Counted from the first letter of the stretch, positions 26,079 through 34,309 are shown. The stretch is DNA of 45,592 nucleotides from Acidobacteriota bacterium (GCA_016712445.1 JADJRB010000013.1:1-45592), one strand, 5' to 3'. Notes: generated by a model not told the origin, from the sequence alone. Made by a program: numbers and translations.

Positions 26079-26306
26079 ATGGCCAAAAAATCCATTACAT
26101 CCAAAACCGCGAAGCGCGCCGCCGCGCCCGTATCGCTCCAGACCGTGCATATTAAGCTACCCGTGGACCTCGTGGGCAAGGCCCGCGTGGCCGCAAGCCA
26201 GCGCGGCCTGCGATCGCTCAATGCCTACCTTGTGGAATTGCTCACCGTTGCCACGAAGGGCATGAAGGCCCCCAAGGCCCCGAGAGCCACAACCAAGGCC
26301 GCGTAA
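26079..26306 (+). CDS. E18: ribbon-helix-helix (Arc/CopG-type) regulator, 75 aa
   Basis: A basic leader (MAKKSITSKTAKRAAA) then the RHH fold: beta strand TVHIKLPVDL, helix GKARVAASQR, loop GLRS, helix LNAYLVELLTVA, and a basic tail. Family members bind DNA as dimers through the strand, usually as autorepressors, plasmid copy or partition regulators, or antitoxins. It has its own leaderless-type promoter and diverges from C1, so it may repress one or both promoters. No toxin is recognisable beside it. Confidence 0.85.
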   Translation: MAKKSITSKTAKRAAAPVSLQTVHIKLPVDLVGKARVAASQRGLRSLNAYLVELLTVATKGMKAPKAPRATTKAA

Positions 26307-26309
26307 CCA

Positions 26310-26606
26310 ATGCCAGGCAAGAAACGGCGCCGGAAGCCCAGCGGCCTGGATTACTTTTTCGACCGCATCGAGCAATTCATGGATGAAGCCTTGGGACAAC
26401 AGCCGCAAAGGCCGAACCAAGCGCAAACCACGCGGCCCGCCGTCGAGATCGACCCCGAGGAGTTCGCCCTATACCAGGAAGTCATGGCTATGGGATTCCG
26501 CTACGCCCTGGCGAAGTACCACCCCGAGGGGAAAGAACCGGACAACGAGAAAATGAAGAAACTAACCGCGCTGAAAGCGCAGTTTAAGGAACGCGGAATC
26601 ATTTGA
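26310..26606 (+). CDS. E19: small basic protein with J-domain-like C-terminus, 98 aa
   Basis: Starts 3 nt after E18. Basic N-terminus (MPGKKRRRKPSGLDYFFDR), helical middle, and a C-terminal part (YALAKYHPEGKEPDNEKM then ALKAQF) that resembles helices II-III of a J domain with HPE in place of HPD. If so, it might recruit a host DnaK-type chaperone, but the changed key residue makes this uncertain. Confidence 0.78.
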   Translation: MPGKKRRRKPSGLDYFFDRIEQFMDEALGQQPQRPNQAQTTRPAVEIDPEEFALYQEVMAMGFRYALAKYHPEGKEPDNEKMKKLTALKAQFKERGII

Positions 26607-26721
26607 TACCGCCCAACTTCGGCCCGTAACCGCCATTGCGGAGCCGACGCCGGCCTGGCCGTAGCTTTGCCGCCAGCGATCAGGCCGGCGCCCCCTCATG
26701 GCGCCAATCAGTGAGGAAAAT
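26607..26721. other. Short intergenic region with an inverted repeat
   Basis: No gene seen. GCCGGCCTG (26649-26657) and CAGGCCGGC (26681-26689) can form a 9-bp stem with a 23-nt loop. No U-run and no convincing promoter. Confidence 0.5.
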
Positions 26722-27273
26722 ATGCACCCAGCCAGCGTACCGCCCAATCCGAACGAACTATGGTTTATGACTCGCAGCGGGATCAAGTTTTACCCAGCGC
26801 GCCCGCGACCAGAAGACGTATCTATCGCTGATATTGCATCAGCCCTGGCCAAAACGGCCAGATTCAACGGCCACACCTTCGAGTTTTACTCAGTGGCCCA
26901 GCATTCCGGCATCGTGGCCGATACGGTCAAAGACGCGCGCTACAAACGGGAAGCGCTATTGCACGATGCGGCAGAGGCCTACACCGGCGACCTAATCAGG
27001 CCGATCAAGGTTCAGCCTGGCCTGGCCGGATTCCGCGAGATCGAGGAACGAATAGAGCGCGTAATTGCCGAGCGCTTCGGCCTCATCTACCCGTGGCCAG
27101 GTGAAATCAAAGAGGCCGATCTGTTGGTGCTTTACACCGAAGATCGGGACTTGCGGCCTAGCGCCTGGCACGATCGCCCGACACTACCCGAACGCATCGT
27201 GCCGGCGCCGTGGGAAACCGCCTACGGCATGTTCATGGCCCATTGGCGCGAACTCAACGGAGGAAAGGAGTAA
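26722..27273 (+). CDS. E20: HD-domain phosphohydrolase (YfbR-like 5'-nucleotidase type), 183 aa
   Basis: ATG 26722 chosen over 26698 because GTGAGGAAAAT precedes it. HD-domain ligands are clear: His51 in FNGHTFEFYSVAQHS, His61, His81-Asp82 in ALLHDAAEAYTGD, and Asp120 or nearby in EADLLVLYTEDRD. YfbR-like enzymes release phosphate from deoxynucleoside monophosphates. Phages carry them to alter the nucleotide pool or remove inhibitory nucleotides. Soluble, cytoplasmic. Confidence 0.88.
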   Translation: MHPASVPPNPNELWFMTRSGIKFYPARPRPEDVSIADIASALAKTARFNGHTFEFYSVAQHSGIVADTVKDARYKREALLHDAAEAYTGDLIRPIKVQPGLAGFREIEERIERVIAERFGLIYPWPGEIKEADLLVLYTEDRDLRPSAWHDRPTLPERIVPAPWETAYGMFMAHWRELNGGKE

Positions 27274-27278
27274 CCATC

Positions 27279-27581
27279 ATGGCCACAGCGCGTAAAATAG
27301 CCGCCCAGCATCGCCTAAGAGCGATGGCCACGCCGCCCGATCCGGTAGACCTGGCGCAGGCCCGCAACCGCTACCCGACAGAAAACGGCGTGGACGCCAA
27401 CGTGCAGAGTTACCGCCGCCTACTGGCCGAGCTTGGGACCATCAGCCAATTGGGCGCCAGTCTCCAGAACGCAAACCGCGAGTGCCACGGCACGTTCGAG
27501 GCCTTGCGCACGCGGTTTTACTACGGCCTGGAATTGTTGGATGCGATCGCACCCCGGAAAGATCAAGACGATGAAAATTAA
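27279..27581 (+). CDS. E21: unknown helical protein, 100 aa
   Basis: ATG 27279 follows GGAAAGGAG. Starts MATARKIAAQHRLRAMATPP; a long helical region (YRRLLAELGTISQLGASLQN) follows and the end is acidic. It overlaps E22 by 11 nt. No family recognised. Confidence 0.8.
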   Translation: MATARKIAAQHRLRAMATPPDPVDLAQARNRYPTENGVDANVQSYRRLLAELGTISQLGASLQNANRECHGTFEALRTRFYYGLELLDAIAPRKDQDDEN

Positions 27582-27981
27582 CCGCCGCACCGCCAACGCC
27601 CTCGTGCGCAAACTCGAAAGGCTACGCGCGCGACTCAGCAAGGAAAAACACCCGCGCCCACTCTGGAACGTAAAAGGAGAATGGCCGGCCTTGCGCACAA
27701 TCGCCGACCCGGCCAAACGCCGGCGCGTAAAAGCAGCCAAGGCCAAAGAGGCCAAGCTAGTGAAGTGGCAAACGGACCTTAGAAACCTACTGCCACTGAT
27801 CGAGGAATACTTGCAGGCGAAAGACGCCCGCCAGTTTCAGGTGTTCGTTTCACTGCGAACCGTGCACGCGGCCAAGCACCACAACATGAACTCGCAAGAC
27901 CTACTCAGCCACGGCGCCGCCATGGCCGACCTGGCCACGGCCATAAAGACAATCAAGACCACCAGCGAGGTAACGAAATGA
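27571..27981 (+). CDS. E22: basic helical protein, 136 aa
   Basis: Starts MKINRRTANALVRKLERLRA, strongly basic and helical, with KAAKAKEAKLVKWQTDLRNL and a C-terminal helix (MADLATAIKTIKTTSEV). Nucleic-acid binding is possible from charge alone. It overlaps E23 (ATGA). Confidence 0.78.
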   Translation: MKINRRTANALVRKLERLRARLSKEKHPRPLWNVKGEWPALRTIADPAKRRRVKAAKAKEAKLVKWQTDLRNLLPLIEEYLQAKDARQFQVFVSLRTVHAAKHHNMNSQDLLSHGAAMADLATAIKTIKTTSEVTK

Positions 27982-28895
27982 GAGTAGGGACCAGGCGCCG
28001 CGTACTTCGCCGCCGCGCCACGATCACGAGCAAGCGCACCGACCTAACCGGCATCGAGGCCGTGATAGATTGCCGGCCAATTTGGAAGCGCACCGACAAC
28101 AAAGACAACATGCGCGCCCGCATCCAAAAGCGATCGGAGGAAGACTTTGCCACCGCCACGATCGTGATTCCCGAATTGCCCGCCCTTGTGCTCACGCCGC
28201 GCGAGGCCAAGATTATAGCCAGGGACCTGGCGCGCCTGGCTAAGTGGGCATTGCGCAAGGGTAGCGAACTGCAAAACGAGAACCCGCGCGCCAATCCGCC
28301 AGGCCGCGCCGCTGTCGAAGTTCCCGAGGAATGCAGCGCGGAGGAAGCCGCCGACAGCCAGAGCCGCCGCGAACTCATGCAAACCTACGCCGATGGATGG
28401 AACCAAGGCGTGCGGATCGGACAGCATGCAATCTGGCACTACGACCCTAAACGCCTTGAACGCTCCAGAACAGTGAGCGTAATTTCTCAGGCGCGCGTAA
28501 CCCAGCGCGCGGGCGCCTGGCGCGCCGTTGTGACCGTCACCAACAACGAAGGCGCGGGAATGTACGAGGCCGACTTGCAAGGCCTGGAGTTAATCGACCC
28601 CGAGCTACGCGGCCACCCTCACGCCGCCGCGATCCAGCGCACACGCGGATACGTGGCCACCTTCAACGAATCGAACAAATCAGGCCGCTTGCTCTACATT
28701 TGGGATGGTAGCGACCCAGCCAGGCCGCAGAGCCTTTGCCCGCCTGGCGCTTACTTCGAGATTGCCCACCCCGCTGTAGTGACGATGGGCGAACAAGGCG
28801 AACCCCTGCCCCGCGTAATCGTGCGCGCGCTCGTAGGTGGCCGCGAATATTCAATGGACCCCCACTATCTAGCCGCAGTGGGAGAACAGCACTAA
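27978..28895 (+). CDS. E23: unknown early protein, 305 aa
   Basis: A basic N-terminal segment (MRVGTRRRVLRRRATITSK) leads to a strand-helix region (TATIVIPELPALVLTPREA). A short helix (QTYADGWNQGVRIGQHA) is followed by a beta-rich C-terminal half (WRAVVTVTNNEGAGMYEADL … RLLYIWDGSDPARP). Could be two domains. No catalytic motif seen and no family recognised. Confidence 0.8.
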   Translation: MRVGTRRRVLRRRATITSKRTDLTGIEAVIDCRPIWKRTDNKDNMRARIQKRSEEDFATATIVIPELPALVLTPREAKIIARDLARLAKWALRKGSELQNENPRANPPGRAAVEVPEECSAEEAADSQSRRELMQTYADGWNQGVRIGQHAIWHYDPKRLERSRTVSVISQARVTQRAGAWRAVVTVTNNEGAGMYEADLQGLELIDPELRGHPHAAAIQRTRGYVATFNESNKSGRLLYIWDGSDPARPQSLCPPGAYFEIAHPAVVTMGEQGEPLPRVIVRALVGGREYSMDPHYLAAVGEQH

Positions 28896-28908
28896 GGAGC
28901 CCGCAACG

Positions 28909-29148
28909 ATGGAACAAAGACCCAAACAGCCAACCATGGACGAACTCAACGCACAGGTGAATTACTGGAATGAACACTATCCGATCGGCACCGCCGTGAA
29001 ATTCCAGCCCGTGCTGGGGATCAACGAGTTTGTGGCCGGAAACACCACCAGCATGGCCTATATTCTTTCCGGCCATACCGCCGTGGTGCACATCACCAAC
29101 CGCGCCGGATGCGTAGGCCTCACGCATTGCAAAGCCGTGGAAGCATGA
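28909..29148 (+). CDS. E24: unknown small protein, 79 aa
   Basis: ATG 28909 follows AAGGAG. A helix (TMDELNAQVNYWNEHYPIG) and then beta strands (AYILSGHTAVVHITN). Coupled to E25 (ATGA). No family recognised. Confidence 0.78.
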   Translation: MEQRPKQPTMDELNAQVNYWNEHYPIGTAVKFQPVLGINEFVAGNTTSMAYILSGHTAVVHITNRAGCVGLTHCKAVEA

Positions 29149-29474
29149 GCAAGGCAAGACGGCCACCAATATGGCCAAAAATCGAGAAGGCACACCGGAT
29201 ATGCACATGGTGGAACCTTCGCACCGATTCACAGGCCGAATGCAGAGTGGAAGGCGAAGGCCCGATGCACGGCCAGGAAGTGCGCACGATCGGCCAGGCC
29301 TTCGTGCGCTTCGCCCCGTTCACGCCCGTGGCATCGGTCCAAGTGCGCAACCTGGCCGGCGACCAAGTAGCCATCGTGGACGTGGCCGCGCTAGTGTTAT
29401 CAGACAGAGTGAAGCATGCAGCCCTTACCCTCATCGCGCCTGATGCGTTTTTTGAAAGCCTGGTGGACACTTAG
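29145..29474 (+). CDS. E25: unknown protein, 109 aa
   Basis: Coupled to E24. Basic N-terminus (MSKARRPPIWPKIEKAHR), beta-rich middle (VASVQVRNLAGDQVAIVDVA) and helical end. No motif that names a function. Confidence 0.75.
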   Translation: MSKARRPPIWPKIEKAHRICTWWNLRTDSQAECRVEGEGPMHGQEVRTIGQAFVRFAPFTPVASVQVRNLAGDQVAIVDVAALVLSDRVKHAALTLIAPDAFFESLVDT

Positions 29475-29679
29475 CGAACCCGGCGCCGCCGTGTTTCTGC
29501 GCAACGGACGCCAGGCCGGCGCGTGGGGTGTTATCAAATTCGCCTGGCGCGAAAGTGAAAGCACGATGAAGTGCAAACGATGCGGCCTTGGCAACCGATG
29601 GCACCCGAACCGAGATTGCGCCGGCGAATTTCCGCCGCGCGTCACCACAAAACGACCGAAGGAGATAATCAACCAATGA
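29416..29679 (+). CDS. E26: zinc-knuckle protein overlapping E25, up to 87 aa
   Basis: The end holds CKRCGLGNRWHPNRDC, a short zinc knuckle, then a basic tail. The start is uncertain: ATG 29416 or 29443 lies in E25 and gives MRFLKAWWTLSEPGAAVFLR, a plausible amphipathic lead-in. ATG 29566 would give a bare 37-residue knuckle. It overlaps E27 by 4 nt (ATGA). Confidence 0.65.
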   Translation: MQPLPSSRLMRFLKAWWTLSEPGAAVFLRNGRQAGAWGVIKFAWRESESTMKCKRCGLGNRWHPNRDCAGEFPPRVTTKRPKEIINQ

Positions 29680-30120
29680 AACTTCCCAAGATAGGCGCCG
29701 CCCTGGCCACCGTGGCCGTGGCCATCGCGCTGTACGCTCAGACGACGCCAGCGCCGCGCAACCTGGCGCCCGTGTTCCCCGGCGCCACTGTATCCGTGAT
29801 CGCGCCAGATGGCCGCGTGGCCTATGCCCGTCTCGATTCCAGTTTGCAGCTTGTGGCCGATGCGGCCAACGGCAACCAGTTAACCCTGAGAGCCACGGCG
29901 CCGGCGTTGGTCGATCGCGTCATTGTGTTCAAGCCGACAGTGGCCGGAACGACCGTAACCCTACCCACGGCGCCCGTGGGCAATTCGCTTGAAATCTCAT
30001 CGAACGGATGGAACCTATCGGCGCCGGATGACTACAGCCCTGGCCGGCCTGGTGGTGACATTCGTACCCAAATGGGCGCCACAACCTGGAGACACCATCA
30101 ACGTGAGGTATCGCGAGTGA
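29676..30120 (+). CDS. E27: small secreted beta-rich protein (one frameshift), about 147 aa
   Basis: Sec signal peptide MKLPKIGAALATVAVAIALY followed by AQTTPAPR. The mature part is beta-rich (GATVSVIAPDGRVAYARLD … RVIVFKPTVAGTTVTLP). One extra base near 30035 sends the frame into E28. Correcting it gives a natural end, GLVVTFVPKWAPQPGDTINV then RYRE and a stop that overlaps the E28 start (GTGA). The apparent 548-residue fusion is therefore an artefact. An exported protein in the early block is unusual; it may modify the host surface. Confidence 0.75.
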
Positions 30121-31217
30121 AGCGGTATCTAGTAGCCCTCGCTCTACTCATCGCCGAAGGCGCGTTGGTCTTGTGGATTGCATCGGCGATCGCCGATGCA
30201 CAGACCACGCCGCGCGCCGAGCAGATCACCGGCATCCGCACCACTTCGCCCGAGTCCGCATGGTGCCCTGGAGAACCGCTCACGCGATCGAGCCCGCAAA
30301 CCGTGACGATAGGCGCGGCCTGGACACCCGCCGCGCCCTGCTACGCTCATTTCAATCTGACGCCGCCGCAGACGATCGACCCCATTAGCGTTTCGACGTT
30401 CACGGCGCCCGCCGTTGTCACCCTCACGCCTGGCGCCTGGCAAGATGACCTCTACGTTTACTTGCAGGCGCCCGCCTTCACCGGCGCCGCGCTATCGCGC
30501 CCGCAACGCATCGTGGTGCAGACCACGCGCCCCACGATGGTGCAGTGCTCCAATTGCATCGTGGAGACATCGGGAGCCGGCCAACGCCAATTCCCGGCCT
30601 TTTCAATGCCCGTAGGCCTTGTGCGCGTCGAGAACGGCCAGGTGCACCCGAGCCTTGACCCCATCATAAATTCGCACCAGCTTTACATCGGCAGCAATCT
30701 AGGCGTGGCCGTTCGCCGCGACGGCGCCGGCATGTGGATCGAACTAAGCCAGGCCCAGCTACAGGCCCAAGCGCAGATAGCCCAGGCCCAAATGGCCATC
30801 GGTTCGATCGAGGCCGCGCGCGCCCGCGCCATGGCCCAGCAGCCGCCGGCCACGCAGCGTATGGACGGCCTGGAAAAACAATTTCAGACGGTCCTATCCG
30901 AACTGGACGAAATCAGACTCCGCATGCCCGGCAGCAAGGAAGAAATTGCGGACATGCGCCAACAGATCGACCTGGCGAGGGAATCAGCCATGCGAATTTC
31001 CGAAGAGGCGATGAACACTAACTCTATGCTGCAATACGAGGCCGAGAGGCGTATAACGCAGATGGAAGAGGAGTACAGGCGCAAAGCCTTACGCATGGAC
31101 ACGGTAGCGAAGGCCGGCGCCGTCTGCCAGGCCGATGGCCCGATATTCGGATACGACGGGAAAACCCCGCTCGTGTGCGAGGCCGGCACCTGGCGCCGTT
31201 TCAAAACCAGGAAGTAG
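30117..31217 (+). CDS. E28: secreted protein with beta domain and long coiled coil, 366 aa
   Basis: GTG 30117 overlaps the E27 stop. A signal peptide or anchor (RYLVALALLIAEGALVLW … AIADAQTT) precedes a beta-rich domain with a CPGE … APCYAHF cysteine pair and VVQTTRPTMVQCSNCIVET. Then comes a long coiled coil from about residue 210 to 340 (AQAQIAQAQMAIGSIEAARA, then MRISEEAMNTNSMLQYEAER). A short C-terminal module CQADGPIFGYDGKTPLVCEA with two Cys ends the protein. The layout is that of a fibrous surface protein or trimeric stalk. Function unknown. Confidence 0.8.
   Translation: MKRYLVALALLIAEGALVLWIASAIADAQTTPRAEQITGIRTTSPESAWCPGEPLTRSSPQTVTIGAAWTPAAPCYAHFNLTPPQTIDPISVSTFTAPAVVTLTPGAWQDDLYVYLQAPAFTGAALSRPQRIVVQTTRPTMVQCSNCIVETSGAGQRQFPAFSMPVGLVRVENGQVHPSLDPIINSHQLYIGSNLGVAVRRDGAGMWIELSQAQLQAQAQIAQAQMAIGSIEAARARAMAQQPPATQRMDGLEKQFQTVLSELDEIRLRMPGSKEEIADMRQQIDLARESAMRISEEAMNTNSMLQYEAERRITQMEEEYRRKALRMDTVAKAGAVCQADGPIFGYDGKTPLVCEAGTWRRFKTRK
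30179..30200. other. 22-bp perfect palindrome around a GCGATCGC octamer
   Basis: Lies inside the E28 signal-peptide region. The central 18 bp read CATCGGCGATCGCCGATG and one further base pair on each side matches (TG…CA gives 22 bp in all). Largest of the HIP1-like palindromes seen in the window. Confidence 0.7.
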
Positions 31218-31229
31218 GACGAACCCACA

Positions 31230-31526
31230 ATGGCCAAATTAACCGCCCGCCTTTATGACGTGTTCGTAGAGATTCGCACCGCGCGGAAACATGAAGACGT
31301 GGACGCCGGCAAGCCTGTATTGCAAAAGGTTTCAGTGGTAGCCCACAGCCAGGAACAAGCGATGGAAGGCGCCGACACCCTTCTACGATCGCCAGGTTAC
31401 TGGAAACTGCACTATCCCAACCTCATCGACCAGGACATACAAATCCGCGTTGGTGGCGTGAAGTGGTGCAGTCAGGACGATGGCCCGCGCGTGGACGGCA
31501 TCCACGAGGCAGTGTTGAAACCGTAA
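31230..31526 (+). CDS. E29: unknown protein, 98 aa
   Basis: Starts MAKLTARLYDVFVEIRTARK with alternating strand pattern, then a helix (AHSQEQAMEGADTLLRSPG) and a strand region (QDIQIRVGGVKW). Looks like a small alpha/beta fold. No family recognised. Confidence 0.8.
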   Translation: MAKLTARLYDVFVEIRTARKHEDVDAGKPVLQKVSVVAHSQEQAMEGADTLLRSPGYWKLHYPNLIDQDIQIRVGGVKWCSQDDGPRVDGIHEAVLKP

Positions 31527-31548
31527 GACGACAGAGAGGAATAGACCC

Positions 31549-32253
31549 ATGCTGACAGAGCCCAACCAAAACCCCGCGCCCGCGTTCGCCGCACTGGAGT
31601 GGAACGGTAGGAAGTGCGCGAACTCGGATTGCAAGCTAGATCACCTAATTGGCGCAAACCCGGCAACGGAGGAAGCCTTGGGAGAAGTGGCCGGCCCGGA
31701 TGGCCTGGAATTGTACGCCGCCTTTTTTCGTGGTAGGCAGATCGGCCAGTACACCAGCAGCGTGGCCGCGATGGCCGCGATTAACAAGATGTACGAACGC
31801 CACCAGACCGAGCAAGCGAAAATCGTCTACGGCGCGCCCGGAATGGACCCCGACCTAGCCGCCGGCCTCAACCAAGCCATGCTCATGGTGAAAGGCATGA
31901 TGGGCGGCAACGGCCCGCAGCCCATCGGCCTGGCGATTGGCCGACCAGGTGAACCGCCGCAACTCGCGCAACTGTTCGAGCCGCCGCCGGCGTCAATGAG
32001 CGTGCCGGATCTCACCATCGAATCAGAGAACGGCCAGCTAGTGGACGACAATGCGACCATTTCGCCAGTGGCCGCAGAGGCCGCATGCCGCGCCGATCGT
32101 GCGTTGCTCGTGGTGCACGCCAAGAATGGTTCGTTTCTTGGCCGCAACCTTGGATTTGAAGGCAACGGAATCAACTTCCGGCCTATTGCCAAAATCTCCA
32201 GCGCGATCGACGCCGAATTTATCCCGCCGGCAGACGCGCCGCCGGCAGAGTGA
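31549..32253 (+). CDS. E30: unknown protein, 234 aa
   Basis: ATG 31549 follows AGAGAGGAA. N-terminus contains CANSDCKLDHLIG. A helical region (VAAMAAINKMYERHQTEQAK) is followed by a Met-rich hydrophobic segment (LNQAMLMVKGMMGGNG), a Pro-rich linker, and a C-terminal alpha/beta region (CRADRALLVVHAKNGSFLGR). No known motif. Confidence 0.8.
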   Translation: MLTEPNQNPAPAFAALEWNGRKCANSDCKLDHLIGANPATEEALGEVAGPDGLELYAAFFRGRQIGQYTSSVAAMAAINKMYERHQTEQAKIVYGAPGMDPDLAAGLNQAMLMVKGMMGGNGPQPIGLAIGRPGEPPQLAQLFEPPPASMSVPDLTIESENGQLVDDNATISPVAAEAACRADRALLVVHAKNGSFLGRNLGFEGNGINFRPIAKISSAIDAEFIPPADAPPAE

Positions 32254-32265
32254 CCAGGCCGCGCC

Positions 32266-32592
32266 ATGCCCACCAGCCAGCTACTAGGCCAGGAGGATTG
32301 CCCCAGGTGCGGTAATCGCGTCCTGGCCGTTTCCCGTTTCACGCACTACAAACAACCGGACGGCCCTTACTTCGTGCTGTGGGAGATCGCGCACGAGAAG
32401 GCAAACAAGATGTGCAGGCGGATGCGGCCATGCAAGATATGGACCACGGCGCCCAGCCTCACCACGGCAGGCCAGGCCCGGACCTTCGCCGAACACGCGC
32501 CGGCGCCCAAGTCAAAATTCCTGGCCGAACTGAAACGCACGCTACGAACCCCCACCGTGGCCGAGCGTCGATCGAAGAGCCGCCGGCCATGA
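32266..32592 (+). CDS. E31: zinc-ribbon protein, 108 aa
   Basis: CPRCGNRVLAVSRF near the N-terminus and KMCRRMRPCKIW later provide four Cys. The C-terminus is basic (TPTVAERRSKSRRP) and overlaps E32 (ATGA). Nucleic-acid or protein binding inferred from motif type. Confidence 0.78.
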   Translation: MPTSQLLGQEDCPRCGNRVLAVSRFTHYKQPDGPYFVLWEIAHEKANKMCRRMRPCKIWTTAPSLTTAGQARTFAEHAPAPKSKFLAELKRTLRTPTVAERRSKSRRP

Positions 32593-32891
32593 AATACGAC
32601 AAAGACGGAAACGTAAAATGCCGCGTGTGCGGATGCACCGATCGGGAGCCCTGTAACCCGCCGTGCGCCTGGTTCCGAGGTAGCGACCTCTGCACAACGT
32701 GCGCGGAGGCGTTGAAGCACTTCGGCGCCTGGCGCGCGATTCTTAAAGCCTGGCGCGAAGTCTCGCACCATGCAAACCTGGCCGCGCTCACGCGCGAGGC
32801 CGAACGCTTAGAGGCCATCACAACAGCGACCAAGAACAACGAACAGACCGCGCAACGCGCCGCCGCCCGGCGCCGTTCCAAGACCAATTGA
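32589..32891 (+). CDS. E32: cysteine-rich zinc protein, 100 aa
   Basis: A dense cysteine set CRVCGCTDREPCNPPC … DLCTTCAEAL at residues 10-38, a pattern common in small phage proteins, then a basic helical tail. Probably binds two zinc ions. Function unknown. Confidence 0.82.
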   Translation: MKYDKDGNVKCRVCGCTDREPCNPPCAWFRGSDLCTTCAEALKHFGAWRAILKAWREVSHHANLAALTREAERLEAITTATKNNEQTAQRAAARRRSKTN

Positions 32892-32990
32892 TTTCGCAAC
32901 GCCCTGGCCTGGCGATCGCCGGCGCGTGTTTTCAATAACGCCCCTGCAGGAAACCAGGCCCCCCATTTTGAAACAGCAAGGAAAACCGAA
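32892..32990. other. Short gap before E33
   Basis: No gene seen. Contains GGCGATCGCC and GGCGCG followed by TGTTTT, which might weakly terminate, and AGCAAGGAAAA as ribosome site for E33. No clear promoter. Confidence 0.4.
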
Positions 32991-33419
32991 ATGCAGACCC
33001 CGACCACAGCCATACAAGCCCTGAAGATTTCCCGCCAGGAAGCCCAGCGCGCCGCCGCCATGAGCCCAGCGCGCCGGCCTTCGCTCAATGAAGCGATCCA
33101 ACACCTGAACGATGCCATACGCGACGAGGAAGAGGACCCGGCGCCCACGAGGAACGGCGCGGCCACGGCGCCGAAGCCTGGCCAGGCGCGCCACAAGTGC
33201 GGCGCGATCGACTGCCAGGAGATGATAGCCCCCGAGCTTGCCTTTTGCCGGCGTTGCTGGTTTGCGTTGCCGATCGAAAATCAGCGCGACATACGCCAGG
33301 CCTACGATCGTTGGTGTGAAGATGCCAGCGAAGAGAATCGAACCGCGCACCTGGCCGCGATGCGCGCGGCCATGATTCGCTTGCGCGAGAACCCGCCGCG
33401 CGATCGGAGGCGCCGCTAA
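32991..33419 (+). CDS. E33: zinc-ribbon protein, 142 aa
   Basis: Helical N-terminus (AIQALKISRQEAQRAAAMS), acidic linker, then KCGAIDCQEMIAPELAFCRRCWF, a four-cysteine ribbon at about residues 69-88, and a basic helical end (AAMIRLRENPPRDRRRR). It overlaps E34 (TAATG). Confidence 0.83.
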   Translation: MQTPTTAIQALKISRQEAQRAAAMSPARRPSLNEAIQHLNDAIRDEEEDPAPTRNGAATAPKPGQARHKCGAIDCQEMIAPELAFCRRCWFALPIENQRDIRQAYDRWCEDASEENRTAHLAAMRAAMIRLRENPPRDRRRR

Positions 33420-34039
33420 TGGGGAAGGCGAAGTATCTACCCGACCTGGCGCGCGTGGTGGAAGCCGTCGAATTCGACGTGGAGCCGATCGCCGCCGGCC
33501 ACCGCCTGGCCGAACGCCGGCGTATGTTTGTTTATCAGCAAGGCCCGCACCGGAAAACGAGCCTCTATCGCCCCATGCAATTGCAGTGTGGCTATTCGAT
33601 GAGCGTTCGAGCTATCCAGGTTTCCATCGGTTCATCCGCGCTACTGGAAGACGCGCGCGAGTTCATCGAGCACACCACCATAAAATTACTGATACAACAG
33701 CGCTTCGAGTACATCAGCCCACTTATGTGCATGGCATCGACAGAAACGCCATGGTGTCCAATTTGGACGTGCGAACATTGCGGCGCCGTGTTCGTGCAAC
33801 AGGCCGCATGCCCCGGATGCGGTTCACGATCGTTGAAAGCCGACCTGGCCGCGATCGCCGGCGATGCGCGCTTGGGTTACACGCTAGAGGCCACGTTCCA
33901 CCCGCGCCTGGCGCCAGAAATTTTGGACGGCGCGGCCTTCGAGGCGATCCTAGAAACCGAGTACCCCGCCGGCCTGGCGCGCCAGGCCCTCACGGTCCTG
34001 GTAGCGCTCAAAGGAAACCAGAAAATTCTATTTCAGTGA
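33419..34039 (+). CDS. E34: unknown protein with central zinc ribbon, 206 aa
   Basis: N-terminal alpha/beta part, then CEHCGAVFVQQAACPGCG, a clear rubredoxin-like ribbon at about residues 118-135. The C-terminal 70 residues are helical (EILDGAAFEAILETEYPAGL). Function unknown. Confidence 0.83.
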   Translation: MGKAKYLPDLARVVEAVEFDVEPIAAGHRLAERRRMFVYQQGPHRKTSLYRPMQLQCGYSMSVRAIQVSIGSSALLEDAREFIEHTTIKLLIQQRFEYISPLMCMASTETPWCPIWTCEHCGAVFVQQAACPGCGSRSLKADLAAIAGDARLGYTLEATFHPRLAPEILDGAAFEAILETEYPAGLARQALTVLVALKGNQKILFQ

Positions 34040-34066
34040 GGCGCCGCGGATTAAGGTAAACACCCT

Positions 34067-34261
34067 ATGAAACGCCGAGGCCCGTACCTGAAGACCGATA
34101 CTCACTGGCCACCAGCGCCGCGCGATCGGGAGGTAAACCGGAACGCGGAGGAAAACACCACAGTAGCGCTATGCGGCAAGCGTGTGGACAGTTCACGCAT
34201 TCGGATATTCAAAAGCCTCGTAACGTGCGCCGCGTGCCGGAAACTACGCAAAGGCGACTAG
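34067..34261 (+). CDS. E35: small phage-type cysteine protein, 64 aa
   Basis: Starts MKRRGPYLKTDTHWPPAPRD; later LCGKRVDSSRIRIF … VTCAACRKLRKGD provides three Cys in an order seen in many small phage proteins of unknown function. An AAGGT lies upstream. Confidence 0.78.
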   Translation: MKRRGPYLKTDTHWPPAPRDREVNRNAEENTTVALCGKRVDSSRIRIFKSLVTCAACRKLRKGD

Positions 34262-34288
34262 GGCGAATTCCCGATAGGCCGGCGTGAG

Positions 34289-34308
34289 ATTGTATTGCAC
34301 AATACAAT
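34289..34308. promoter_or_regulatory. Palindrome ATTGTATTG-CA-CAATACAAT directly before E36
   Basis: Nine-base-pair perfect inverted repeat with a 2-nt spacer, ending 1 nt before ATG 34310. The same palindrome (8 bp, spacer TG) recurs at 35721-35738. It holds TACAAT and TTGTAT, either of which might serve as -10. Most likely an operator or recombination site. Confidence 0.75.
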
Positions 34309-34309
34309 C

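Noticed and set aside
29571..31217. Single 548-residue fusion protein
   Set aside because: It contains a second signal peptide in the middle. Removing one base gives two natural proteins with GTGA coupling.
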